Assembly: GCA_039800205.1 (NCBI GenBank)
Contig: JBDLRB010000182.1
Coordinates: forward strand, 1-18,698
DNA: 18,698 nt
From: SYIM01 sp039800205
GTDB taxonomy: Bacteria; Pseudomonadota; Gammaproteobacteria; Burkholderiales; Burkholderiaceae_E
Direction: 5' to 3'
Both the position numbers and the translations under genes were made by a program. This document shows, piece after piece, positions 7,681 through 15,054 of the stretch (positions are counted from its first letter, which is position 1; each line of letters begins with the position of its first letter). Below the pieces are notes generated by a model. It saw only the letters and a program-made list of their open reading frames with translations, was not told the origin of the DNA and did no database searches.

Positions 7681-8843
7681 AGCTCGTTCGCGCACAGATC
7701 TATCGAATCGAGGTCGACGGTCGCTTTCCACTGATTCTTCGGCTGCATACCGACGAGGGCATTTCGGGACTGGGCGAGGCGGCACTGGCCTACGGCATTG
7801 GATCGAGTGGCGCAGCGGCCCTCCTCGAAGACCTTCTGCAAAAAATCGTGCTGGGTCGCGACCCCCATGCAATCGGTCCGATCTGGAGTGATCTCTACGA
7901 CCACACGTTCTGGGCCAAGGGCGGAGGACCCATCATCTGGGCTGCCATCAGCGCGATCGAGACGGCGCTGTGGGACATCAAAGCGCGCGCTCTCGGGGTG
8001 CCGGTCTATCAACTGCTGGGCGGCACCTATCGAAGCGAGGTGCGCTGCTACGCCAACGGTTGGTCCTTCAAGGCCGTGACCCCGGATGAAGTGGCTCGTG
8101 CAACCGAGCGACCCTTGAAGGCCGGCTACGATGCCTTGAAGTTCTATCCGCTGGCCACTCCGATCCGGGATCATCCGAACGGGATCTTCGCGCATGTCTC
8201 ACGACGTGAGATCGATCGCGAATTCGAAAACCTCGCGGTGGCTCGGGTCCGAGCCGTCCGCGATGCGGTCGGTCCCGATGTCGATCTGATGGTGGACATG
8301 AGCGGTGAGCTCACGCCCGACGCGATGCTGCGGCTGTCGCGTCGCATGGAACCCTACGATCTGATGTTCATCGAAGAGCCGGTGGACCCTTTCGACGTCG
8401 ACGCCTTACACACGTTCGCCGAACGCACGGATCTGCCCGTTGCCACGGGCGAACGACTGTATACCCGATACGGTTTCAGACGGCTCTTCGAATTGCGTGC
8501 AGCCGCGATCGTGCAGCCTGACATCGGATGTGTGGGCGGCCTGATGGAGGCGAAGCGGATCGCCGACATGGCGGAGCTCTACGGCATGCGCGTTCAGCCC
8601 CATCTCTGTGCCGGGCCGGTCGCAACAGCGGCTGCATTACAACTCGACGCCTGCATCCCGAACTTCCTGATTCAGGAACTCTACCCCTTTCGGGTGCCAG
8701 CTCACTTCGCGCTGGTCGACGCCCCGCTCGAACCCCAGGTGCATCGCGGCAAACTCAGGATTCCCGACCGTCCCGGCCTCGGTGTGGATCTCGATGAGGG
8801 CCAGGTCGCCCCCTGGCTGGCCGCGGACCTGTCCGCCCGGTGA
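7677..8843 (+). CDS. Enolase-superfamily enzyme, mandelate racemase/galactonate dehydratase-like
   Basis: Mandelate racemase/muconate lactonizing enzyme family protein of 388 residues, closest by eye to galactonate-dehydratase-type acid-sugar dehydratases. The N-terminal capping domain (residues 1-125) includes FWAKGGGP and the AISAIETALWDIKARALG stretch. In the barrel, Lys155 (LKFYP) sits at the first catalytic position. The Mg ligands are Asp207 (VDMSGE), Glu233 (FIEEP) and Glu259 (ATGERL), and a His309-Asp282 dyad (QPHLC, QPDIG) with Glu334 (LIQELYP) completes the mandelate-racemase-type site. Family members abstract a proton next to a carboxylate and usually eliminate water from an aldonic acid. 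The gene starts in an ATGA overlap and is the last of the cassette; 143 bases follow before the next gene. An epimerase role is possible but less likely with this residue set. Confidence 0.9.
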   Translation: MKLVRAQIYRIEVDGRFPLILRLHTDEGISGLGEAALAYGIGSSGAAALLEDLLQKIVLGRDPHAIGPIWSDLYDHTFWAKGGGPIIWAAISAIETALWDIKARALGVPVYQLLGGTYRSEVRCYANGWSFKAVTPDEVARATERPLKAGYDALKFYPLATPIRDHPNGIFAHVSRREIDREFENLAVARVRAVRDAVGPDVDLMVDMSGELTPDAMLRLSRRMEPYDLMFIEEPVDPFDVDALHTFAERTDLPVATGERLYTRYGFRRLFELRAAAIVQPDIGCVGGLMEAKRIADMAELYGMRVQPHLCAGPVATAAALQLDACIPNFLIQELYPFRVPAHFALVDAPLEPQVHRGKLRIPDRPGLGVDLDEGQVAPWLAADLSAR

Positions 8844-8910
8844 CCTCGGGCTCGGGTTACGCCCTGCATCGTGACGCGGGCGTCCCTTGGCACCTTCGGG
8901 TGATCCCGGC

Positions 8911-8940
8911 TTGTCGTGAAGTGAACATTTCAGGCACTAT
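8911..8940 (+). promoter_or_regulatory. Weak sigma70-like promoter candidate before the second importer
   Basis: TTGTCG (8911-8916) and CACTAT (8935-8940) are separated by 18 bases, in the largest gap (8844-8986) of the plus-strand block. The -35 keeps TTG and the -10 keeps 3 of 6 consensus bases, so this is a modest match. It would let the second importer be expressed apart from the enzyme cassette. Just upstream, 8891-8902 could form a 4-bp hairpin with a TTCG loop. Confidence 0.3.
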
Positions 8941-8973
8941 CGGCCAAGCCCGTGCCGAAAAACGGGTCTCAAC

Positions 8974-8979
8974 AGGAGG
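8974..8979 (+). promoter_or_regulatory. Consensus Shine-Dalgarno site for the second binding protein
   Basis: AGGAGG lies 7 bases before the ATG at 8987, a full-consensus site and the strongest in the window. It fixes the start of the binding-protein gene although its frame is open back to 8840, and fits the high copy number that periplasmic binding proteins need. Confidence 0.85.
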
Positions 8980-8986
8980 AGAACCC

Positions 8987-10555
8987 ATGTCTCGCTTTCA
9001 GTTCACGCAGCGCATTGTGCCGGTCGCGACGCTGGCAACGGCCCTGCTGTTCGCCGTGCCCGCGACAGCACAAAAGACCTCAATGGTCGTTGGACTCGCC
9101 TCGGGCGATGTCGGCGTACTCGACCCCCACATGAATTCGTCGACCCCGGGCAAGGCCTTTCTGCAGCAGATCTTCAATGGGCTGGTGCGCCTGAAGCCCG
9201 GCGAGATCAACCCGGCGACGATCGAACCCGACCTCGCCGAGCGGTGGACAAGTTCTCCGGACGGACGCGAATGGACCTTCCATTTGCGAAAAGGCGTTCA
9301 GTGTCACCATGACTTTGGTGAGTTCACGTCGGCCGATGCGGTGTTTTCGCTGAAGCGCGCAGGGACCAAGGCGACCTCCAGTTTCTCGTCTGACTACGCA
9401 GCCTTTGAGAGCGTCGATGCCGTTGATCGCTACACGGTCCGCATTCGCCTGAAAAACACCATCCCCAGCCTCCTGGGGGTCGTGATGAATTTTCACGGTG
9501 GGCACATGGTCTGCAAGGCTGCCGTTGACAAACTGGGACAGGACGGCTTTCGCCGCAAGCCCGTTGGGACCGGGCCCTTTGCCTTCGTCGAATACGTCCC
9601 CCAGCAGTACGGAAAACTCGTTGCCCATGACAAGTACTTTCGCGGCAAGCCCGTGCTTCGCGAGCTCACCTACCGGATGATTCCCTCCGATGCCGCCCGA
9701 GATCTGGCCTTTCAGTCCGGTGAACTGGACATGATCTACGCGCGTCAGAACCAGCAAAGCTTTGATCGTCTGAGCAAGCTCTCGGGCGTCAAGGTCTATG
9801 CAATGAACCCGGCAGAGATGTCGGTCCTGAGCCTCAATCGCACGATACCGCCCCTGGATAACATCAAGGTCCGGCAGGCGATTGCCCATGCGATCGATGT
9901 GAAAGGTCTGCATCAGTTCCGTGGTCTGGGCATCACCCGCCCGCCGGTCTCGGTGGTTCCGAGCGGTTACCTTGGCACGCTCGAAGATGCGCCCTTGGCC
10001 CAGCACAACATTCAGCGCGCCAAGCAACTCCTGGCCGAGGCCGGTTACCCCAACGGCATTCGCATCAAGACCATCCACACCACGCTGCCGGGCATGATGA
10101 GCATGATCGAAGCGGTGCAGGCTCAGCTGAAGCGGGCGGGCATCACGCTGGACATCACACCGGTTGAACACGCGACCTTCCACCAGCAGATCCGGCAAAA
10201 CCTGAGCCAGGTGGTGCACTACCAGGCGGCCCGGTTCCCGGTCGCTGATGTGTACCTGACGCAGTTCTTCCATTCGCGTGCAATCGTTGGGAGTCCCACC
10301 GCCGTCACCAACTTCTCGCACTGCAAGATCGCGGATGCCGAGATCGAGGCGGCTCGCAGCGAAACCGATCCGAAGAAACAGATCGCGCTCTGGCACGAGG
10401 CACAGCGCAAGATCCTGGCCGACGTCTGTGCGATTCCGTTGAACGAATCTCTGCAGATCTGGGCCATGAAGGACACGCTTGACCTCGGTTATACGATCAA
10501 GGGTGCGCTGAACCTCGGTCCAGGGGTGCTCGAGACCAGTCGCTTTACCCGCTGA
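8987..10555 (+). CDS. ABC transporter solute-binding protein, family 5
   Basis: Complete periplasmic binding protein of 522 residues for a peptide/opine-type importer. Residues 1-29 form a Sec signal peptide: a basic start (RFQFTQR), a hydrophobic core (VATLATALLFAV) and a cleavage site around PATA-Q. There is no lipobox cysteine, so it is a soluble periplasmic protein, which indicates a Gram-negative host. The mature part has the family landmarks: DPHMNSSTPGKAFLQQIFNGLVRL near the N-terminus, a LAERWTSSPDGREWTFHLRKGV-like strand pair, a PVGTGPFAFVEYVP segment and NIKVRQAIAHAIDVKGL before domain III. The start is set by a perfect AGGAGG. Nineteen bases separate its stop from the permease GTG. 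The ligand is unknown; the neighbouring oxidase cassette suggests an amino- or imino-acid-containing molecule, but this is inference. Confidence 0.94.
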   Translation: MSRFQFTQRIVPVATLATALLFAVPATAQKTSMVVGLASGDVGVLDPHMNSSTPGKAFLQQIFNGLVRLKPGEINPATIEPDLAERWTSSPDGREWTFHLRKGVQCHHDFGEFTSADAVFSLKRAGTKATSSFSSDYAAFESVDAVDRYTVRIRLKNTIPSLLGVVMNFHGGHMVCKAAVDKLGQDGFRRKPVGTGPFAFVEYVPQQYGKLVAHDKYFRGKPVLRELTYRMIPSDAARDLAFQSGELDMIYARQNQQSFDRLSKLSGVKVYAMNPAEMSVLSLNRTIPPLDNIKVRQAIAHAIDVKGLHQFRGLGITRPPVSVVPSGYLGTLEDAPLAQHNIQRAKQLLAEAGYPNGIRIKTIHTTLPGMMSMIEAVQAQLKRAGITLDITPVEHATFHQQIRQNLSQVVHYQAARFPVADVYLTQFFHSRAIVGSPTAVTNFSHCKIADAEIEAARSETDPKKQIALWHEAQRKILADVCAIPLNESLQIWAMKDTLDLGYTIKGALNLGPGVLETSRFTR

Positions 10556-10574
10556 GCGTCCTCCGGATCGGTCC

Positions 10575-11513
10575 GTGCGAACCTTTTTCCTGAGGCGTTT
10601 CGCCTTTGCCTGCGTCACCCTGTATGCGGTGCTGACGATCATCTTCGTGCTCGTCCGCATCCTTCCGGGTGACCCGGCGCTCGTCATGCTGGGCGACGAA
10701 GCAAGCGCCGAAGCCGTCGCCGCGCTACGCAGCCGGCTGGGCCTGGACCGTCCGATGATTGTGCAGTACATCGAATTTGTCAGTGCCGCACTGTCCGGAG
10801 ACTGGGGGGTCTCCCTGGTCACCGGACGACCGGTCATCGCAGAGGTCCTGTCGGTGCTGCCCTGGACGATCGAGTTGACCGTCGTGGCGCTCGCCTTCGG
10901 TGCCTTGATCGGCGTTCCTCTGGGCGTCTGGGCCGCGATCCATCGGAATCGCTGGATCGATTACCTGACCCGGATGGCCTCGCTGATTGGGCTGTCCTTT
11001 CCTGCCTTCGTTTCGGGCATCGTGCTCCTGATCCTGCTTGCCATTCAACTGCAGTGGTTCCCGGTGATCAGTGCCCGACGCGCGACAGCTAGCGAATGGT
11101 TTTTTTCGCTCGCCCTCCCCGCCTTCAATCTCGGACTGATCATGGCGGCCTACATCACGCGGGTCACCCGCTCAGCCATGCTGGAAGTGCTCTCCGAGGA
11201 CTATGTACGCACCGCTCGGGCCAAGGGTGCACCGTGGTCGATCGTGGTCTGGCGCCATGCACTGCGCAATGCCTTGATGCCGATTGTCACGATCGTTGGC
11301 CTCTACCTGGGGGTCCTGATCGGCAACTCGGTGCTGACCGAGATCGTGTTCAATCGGCCGGGTCTGGGGAAATTGATCGTGGGCGCGCTGAATCAGCGTG
11401 ACTACACGATGCTTCAGGGCATGATGGTCATCTATACCCTGCTCGTCGTGGGGATCAATCTGATCACGGACCTGGTCTATGGTCTGGTCGACCCAAGGGT
11501 GAAACTGTCATGA
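10575..11513 (+). CDS. ABC transporter permease, DppB/OppB type (second importer)
   Basis: Inner-membrane permease of 312 residues with about six hydrophobic segments. Family landmarks are the first helix, VRILPGDPALVMLG, the RLGLDRPMIVQYIEFV loop segment, an EAA coupling loop YVRTARAKGAPWSIVVWRH and the ending LVYGLVDPRVKLS. The start is a GTG at 10575 that begins with the usual basic MRTFFLRRF; only a weak GGA-type site precedes it. The stop overlaps the next ATG (ATGA at 11510). It is the counterpart of the permease at 244-1197 but clearly a different sequence, so the two importers are not a recent duplication. Confidence 0.95.
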   Translation: MRTFFLRRFAFACVTLYAVLTIIFVLVRILPGDPALVMLGDEASAEAVAALRSRLGLDRPMIVQYIEFVSAALSGDWGVSLVTGRPVIAEVLSVLPWTIELTVVALAFGALIGVPLGVWAAIHRNRWIDYLTRMASLIGLSFPAFVSGIVLLILLAIQLQWFPVISARRATASEWFFSLALPAFNLGLIMAAYITRVTRSAMLEVLSEDYVRTARAKGAPWSIVVWRHALRNALMPIVTIVGLYLGVLIGNSVLTEIVFNRPGLGKLIVGALNQRDYTMLQGMMVIYTLLVVGINLITDLVYGLVDPRVKLS

Positions 11514-12361
11514 GCGCCACGACCACCGGATCGATTCTCCGAGCCTTCTCCGCCAATCGAACCTCGTGGATCGGGCTGACCGTCTTTGGACTGCTCCTGA
11601 TCCTGGCGGTGCTGGCGCCCTGGCTGGCACCGCACGACCCGCTGGAGCAGGATGTCCTGAACAAGCTCGCGCCCCCATCGGCCAGTTACTGGCTGGGGAC
11701 CGATTACTTTGGCCGTGACATCCTTTCGCGCCTGCTCCATGGCGCGCGCTACTCGCTGATCATCGGATTCGCATCGACCTTCTTCGCCATGATCGTCGGC
11801 TCAATCATCGGCATGCTCGCGGGCTACTACGGTGGCCGATTCGATTCACTGGTCATGCAGGTGATGGATATCCTGCTCGCGTTCCCCGCGCTGATCCTGG
11901 GTCTGATCGTCGTTGCCATGCTGGGCCCATCCCTGCCCAATATCATTCTCGCGATCGCCATCACATCGGTCCCATCGTTTGCCCGAATTGCTCGTGCGCC
12001 CACGATCGCAGTCAAGGAGCGGGACTTTATCGAAGCCGGCCGCTCCCTGGGCTTCAACGACCTGCGCATCCTGTTTGTCCATATCCTGCCCAACATTACG
12101 GCCGAGATCATGGTGATGTTCTCGTTGTGGACGGCAAGCTCAATCCGGACAGAGGCCTCCCTGGCTTTCATCGGCCTGGGCTTGAAGCCACCGATCCCCA
12201 CCTGGGGGGGCATGATTCGCGAAGGCTTCGAAAACATTCTCGATTCGTACTGGCTGGCGTTGGCCCCTGGGGTCGCCATCCTCCTGGTGGTTCTTGCCCT
12301 GAATCTCCTCGGCGATGGCCTGCGCGATGCGATCGACCCGAAGCTCAAGGGCGAGCAATGA
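11510..12361 (+). CDS. ABC transporter permease, DppC/OppC type (second importer)
   Basis: Second inner-membrane permease, 283 residues, a normal length for a stand-alone DppC-type subunit. It has the N-terminal helix and APHDPLEQD segment, the family motif WLGTDYFGRDILSRLLHG, further hydrophobic helices, an EAA loop (EAGRSLGFNDLRILFVHILPN in outline) and the ending DGLRDAIDPKLKGEQ. Unlike its counterpart in the first importer it is not fused to an ATPase: the frame stops with TGA and the next gene starts in the same ATGA (12358). It would pair with the 10575 permease. Confidence 0.95.
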   Translation: MSATTTGSILRAFSANRTSWIGLTVFGLLLILAVLAPWLAPHDPLEQDVLNKLAPPSASYWLGTDYFGRDILSRLLHGARYSLIIGFASTFFAMIVGSIIGMLAGYYGGRFDSLVMQVMDILLAFPALILGLIVVAMLGPSLPNIILAIAITSVPSFARIARAPTIAVKERDFIEAGRSLGFNDLRILFVHILPNITAEIMVMFSLWTASSIRTEASLAFIGLGLKPPIPTWGGMIREGFENILDSYWLALAPGVAILLVVLALNLLGDGLRDAIDPKLKGEQ

Positions 12362-14169
12362 GTACGGTGCTGGCGATCCGCGGACTGAATACAGCCTTCA
12401 GAGTCGACGGTGAGTGGCGCACGGTCGTGCGCGACCTGAGCTTTGACATCGGAGCGGGCGAAACCGTCGCAGTCGTCGGAGAATCGGGCTCCGGCAAGAG
12501 CGTCACGGCGCTATCGATCATGCGCCTGATCCCTGAGGTCAATGGTCGGATCGAAGGCTCGATTCGTCTGGGCGGCCGTGAATTGCTCGAGCTCGAAGAA
12601 TCGGCGATGCGAGCCGTGCGCGGCGCGGCCATTTCGATGATTTTTCAGGAGCCCATGACCAGCCTGAACCCGGTCTTGACGATCGGCTTTCAGATCGCGG
12701 AGACCCTCCGGTTTCATCAGGCGATGGATCAGTCTGCGGCCCGCGCAGAGGCCTTGCGTATCCTGGATCGAGTGCGCATTCCAGACGCCCATCGGCGATT
12801 CGACGAGTATCCGCACCGATTCTCAGGGGGCATGCGCCAACGGGTGATGATTGCAATGGCGCTCGCCTGCCGGCCCCAGTTGCTGATTGCGGACGAACCG
12901 ACCACTGCACTCGATGTCACGATTCAAGCCCAGATTCTGGGACTGATCCGGGAACTGCAGACCGAATTGGGCATGTCCGTGCTCTTCATTACTCACGACA
13001 TGGGCGTGGTTGCTGAGGTTGCAGACCGAATGGTGGTCATGTTGAAAGGTGAAGCGGTCGAGCAAGGCCATACAGCGACCGTCTTCGCGCAGCCCCAGCA
13101 TCCGTACACGCGCAGTCTTCTGGGTGCGGTACCGGTGCTGGGTTCACTGGCTGGCCAATCACTGCCCAGACGGTTCCCGGTGATCGACGACCAGAGCGGG
13201 CAATGGGTGTCCGATGGGCAATCCGGACAGCCGCCCGACCCCCACGCTCCCGCCTTGCTGTCCGTCCGGAACCTGGTGACCCGCTTCGATATCCGCAAAG
13301 GGCTGCTTGGCCGAGTCGCCGCACGCGTTCATGCGGTCGAAAACGTGTCGTTCGACATTCGACCCGGCGAAACGCTGGCCCTGGTCGGCGAATCGGGCTG
13401 TGGCAAATCGACGACGGGGCGCTCGGTCCTTCGGCTGCTGAGGCCTCATTCGGGAACGGTCGAGTTCGGCGGCATCGCCCTCGAACAGTTGTCGTCTCAG
13501 GCGCTTCAGCAGGTTCGGCAAAGCATGCAGATGATTTTTCAGGATCCGTATGCCAGCCTGAACCCCCGCAGACGTGTGGGGGACTCGATCGCTGAACCGA
13601 TGCGTGTCCATGGCAAGGTGAAGAGCCGTGCGGAGGCGGACGACCGGGTGGCGAACCTGTTGCAGCGGGTCGGTCTCTCAGCCGACATGGCCGAGCGGTT
13701 CCCGCATGAATTTTCGGGGGGTCAACGCCAGCGCGTCTGCATTGCACGGGCTCTGGCGCTCGAGCCCCGCCTGATCATCGCTGACGAGGCGGTATCAGCG
13801 CTGGATGTCTCGATCAAGGCGCAGGTCATCAACCTGATGCTCGACCTGCAGGATGAGCTCGGACTGTCCTACCTGTTCATTTCGCACGATATGGCGGTGG
13901 TTGAGCGACTCTGCCATCGGGTCGCAGTGATGCGTCTGGGTGAAATCGTGGAAGTGGGCTCGCGCGAGGCCGTCTTCTCCAATCCGACCCATCCCTACAC
14001 CCGCAAGTTGCTGGCCGCCGTACCCGTGCCCGACCCGGCGCGCAGGCGCACGCGCGGCGCGCTGGATGCGAGCGAGTTGCCCAGTCCGATGCGCCCGCAC
14101 GATTACCGTCCCCCCAAACGCACCTACCGCGAAGTCGCTCCAGACCACCACGTGATGGTGGATGACTGA
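12358..14169 (+). CDS. Tandem double ATPase of ABC importer (DppD-DppF fusion, GsiA/YejF-like layout)
   Basis: A 603-residue protein with two complete nucleotide-binding domains, the layout seen in GsiA and YejF. The ATG at 12358 overlaps the permease stop; the frame upstream is shadow. Domain 1 has Walker A GESGSGKS (about 41-48), signature FSGGMRQR (from about 155), Walker B LLIADEPTT and switch His in ITHDMGV. Domain 2 has Walker A GESGCGKST (from about 344), signature FSGGQRQR (from about 453), Walker B LIIADEAVSALD and switch His in ISHDMAV. The linker near residues 265-300 is polar (DDQSGQWVSDGQSG) and lacks the cysteine-rich extension seen in the first importer's ATPases. Both sites look competent. 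It is the last gene of the plus-strand block, 6 bases from the end of the converging gene. Confidence 0.95.
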   Translation: MSTVLAIRGLNTAFRVDGEWRTVVRDLSFDIGAGETVAVVGESGSGKSVTALSIMRLIPEVNGRIEGSIRLGGRELLELEESAMRAVRGAAISMIFQEPMTSLNPVLTIGFQIAETLRFHQAMDQSAARAEALRILDRVRIPDAHRRFDEYPHRFSGGMRQRVMIAMALACRPQLLIADEPTTALDVTIQAQILGLIRELQTELGMSVLFITHDMGVVAEVADRMVVMLKGEAVEQGHTATVFAQPQHPYTRSLLGAVPVLGSLAGQSLPRRFPVIDDQSGQWVSDGQSGQPPDPHAPALLSVRNLVTRFDIRKGLLGRVAARVHAVENVSFDIRPGETLALVGESGCGKSTTGRSVLRLLRPHSGTVEFGGIALEQLSSQALQQVRQSMQMIFQDPYASLNPRRRVGDSIAEPMRVHGKVKSRAEADDRVANLLQRVGLSADMAERFPHEFSGGQRQRVCIARALALEPRLIIADEAVSALDVSIKAQVINLMLDLQDELGLSYLFISHDMAVVERLCHRVAVMRLGEIVEVGSREAVFSNPTHPYTRKLLAAVPVPDPARRRTRGALDASELPSPMRPHDYRPPKRTYREVAPDHHVMVDD

Positions 14170-14175
14170 AGTGAT

Positions 14176-15054
14176 TCAGCAATGCAGACGGTGCCGCTCC
14201 CGGAGCGTCTGCATGACCGTATCGCCATCGACCGACCACCAGCGTCTGGACAGGATTTCTACTTCGTCAAAGCCCTGGTAACCGTTGTCACGCATCATTT
14301 GGCCCAGGGCGCGCAGCTCAATCACACCATCCCCCATCATGCCCCGATCGAGCAGAAGGTCGGTGGTGGGCACCAGCCAGTCGCAGACGTGGTAGGCCAG
14401 CAAGCGACGCGACCCCGCCCGTCTCAGTGCTGCGTCGAGACCCGGATCCCACCAGACATGGTAGGCGTCGACCGCGACACCCAGCGCGGCCGGCCCATCG
14501 CCCGCGTGATCGGTTGATCGTACGGGATCGAGTTCATCGCACAGATCAAGGGCCTGATCCAGCGTGTTGATACAACACCGATCCGCGCAATACATGGGGT
14601 GAAGGGGTTCGATCGCAAGCGGCACCCCTGCCGCGCGCGCGTGATCAAGCACCGTCGAGATGCCGTCTCGCACCATCTCTCGGGCGCCGGCGAGGTCACG
14701 TGAACCGGGTGGAAGGCCCCCGACCACCAGAATGAGGCAATGGGCCCCCAGCGCCGCCGCATCGTCAATCGCGCGCCGGTTGTCGTCGATCGCTGCCCGA
14801 CGGCCCTCGGCGTCAGCCGCCGGAAACATACCGCCCCGGCACAAACCGGTCACCGTCAAGCCATGACTGCGGATCAGGGCGGCCGCGCGCTCGACCCCGA
14901 GTTCGTCCAGCTTGTCGCGCCAGGGGGCAATGCCGGAAATGCCGTGTCTCGCGCAGGCCTCGATCATCTGCGCCAGGGACCACTGCTCGCGAACCGTGGC
15001 CGTGTTGAGGGATAAAGGCCCAAGGGGGCGACGCTGAAGCGCATACGGGGCCAT
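14176..15054 (-). CDS. Xylose isomerase-like TIM-barrel protein (sugar phosphate isomerase/epimerase family)
   Basis: A 292-residue protein of the AP-endonuclease-2/xylose-isomerase-like barrel family, whose members isomerise or epimerise sugars or keto-inositols using a divalent metal. Likely metal-site segments are visible in order: a Glu in LAIEPLHPMY, Asp/His in VDAYHVWWDPGL, His in AYHVCDWLVP and a late Glu in FDEVEILS. The start ATG at 15054 touches the stop of the DUF993 gene (TGATG), so the two are coupled in one minus-strand operon. The sequence next to the C-terminal codons carries a 9-bp inverted repeat that may act as a terminator for the converging operon. The exact substrate is unknown; the Gfo/Idh partner suggests an oxidised sugar or cyclitol. 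Confidence 0.9.
   Translation of the reverse strand: MAPYALQRRPLGPLSLNTATVREQWSLAQMIEACARHGISGIAPWRDKLDELGVERAAALIRSHGLTVTGLCRGGMFPAADAEGRRAAIDDNRRAIDDAAALGAHCLILVVGGLPPGSRDLAGAREMVRDGISTVLDHARAAGVPLAIEPLHPMYCADRCCINTLDQALDLCDELDPVRSTDHAGDGPAALGVAVDAYHVWWDPGLDAALRRAGSRRLLAYHVCDWLVPTTDLLLDRGMMGDGVIELRALGQMMRDNGYQGFDEVEILSRRWWSVDGDTVMQTLRERHRLHC
14182..14214. terminator. Possible terminator hairpin at the convergent junction
   Basis: ATGCAGACG (14182-14190) and CGTCTGCAT (14206-14214) form a perfect 9-bp stem with a 15-base loop, 12 bases after the stop of the double ATPase. It lies inside the last codons of the minus-strand barrel gene. No T-run follows on the plus strand, so it is not a classical intrinsic terminator; it could still block read-through between converging operons. 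Confidence 0.35.

Noticed and set aside
9080..10837. A 585-residue open frame on the minus strand
   Set aside because: It lies fully opposite the second binding protein and the start of the permease, both of which have clear family motifs. Long antisense frames are expected in GC-rich DNA, and its translation shows no recognisable domain.
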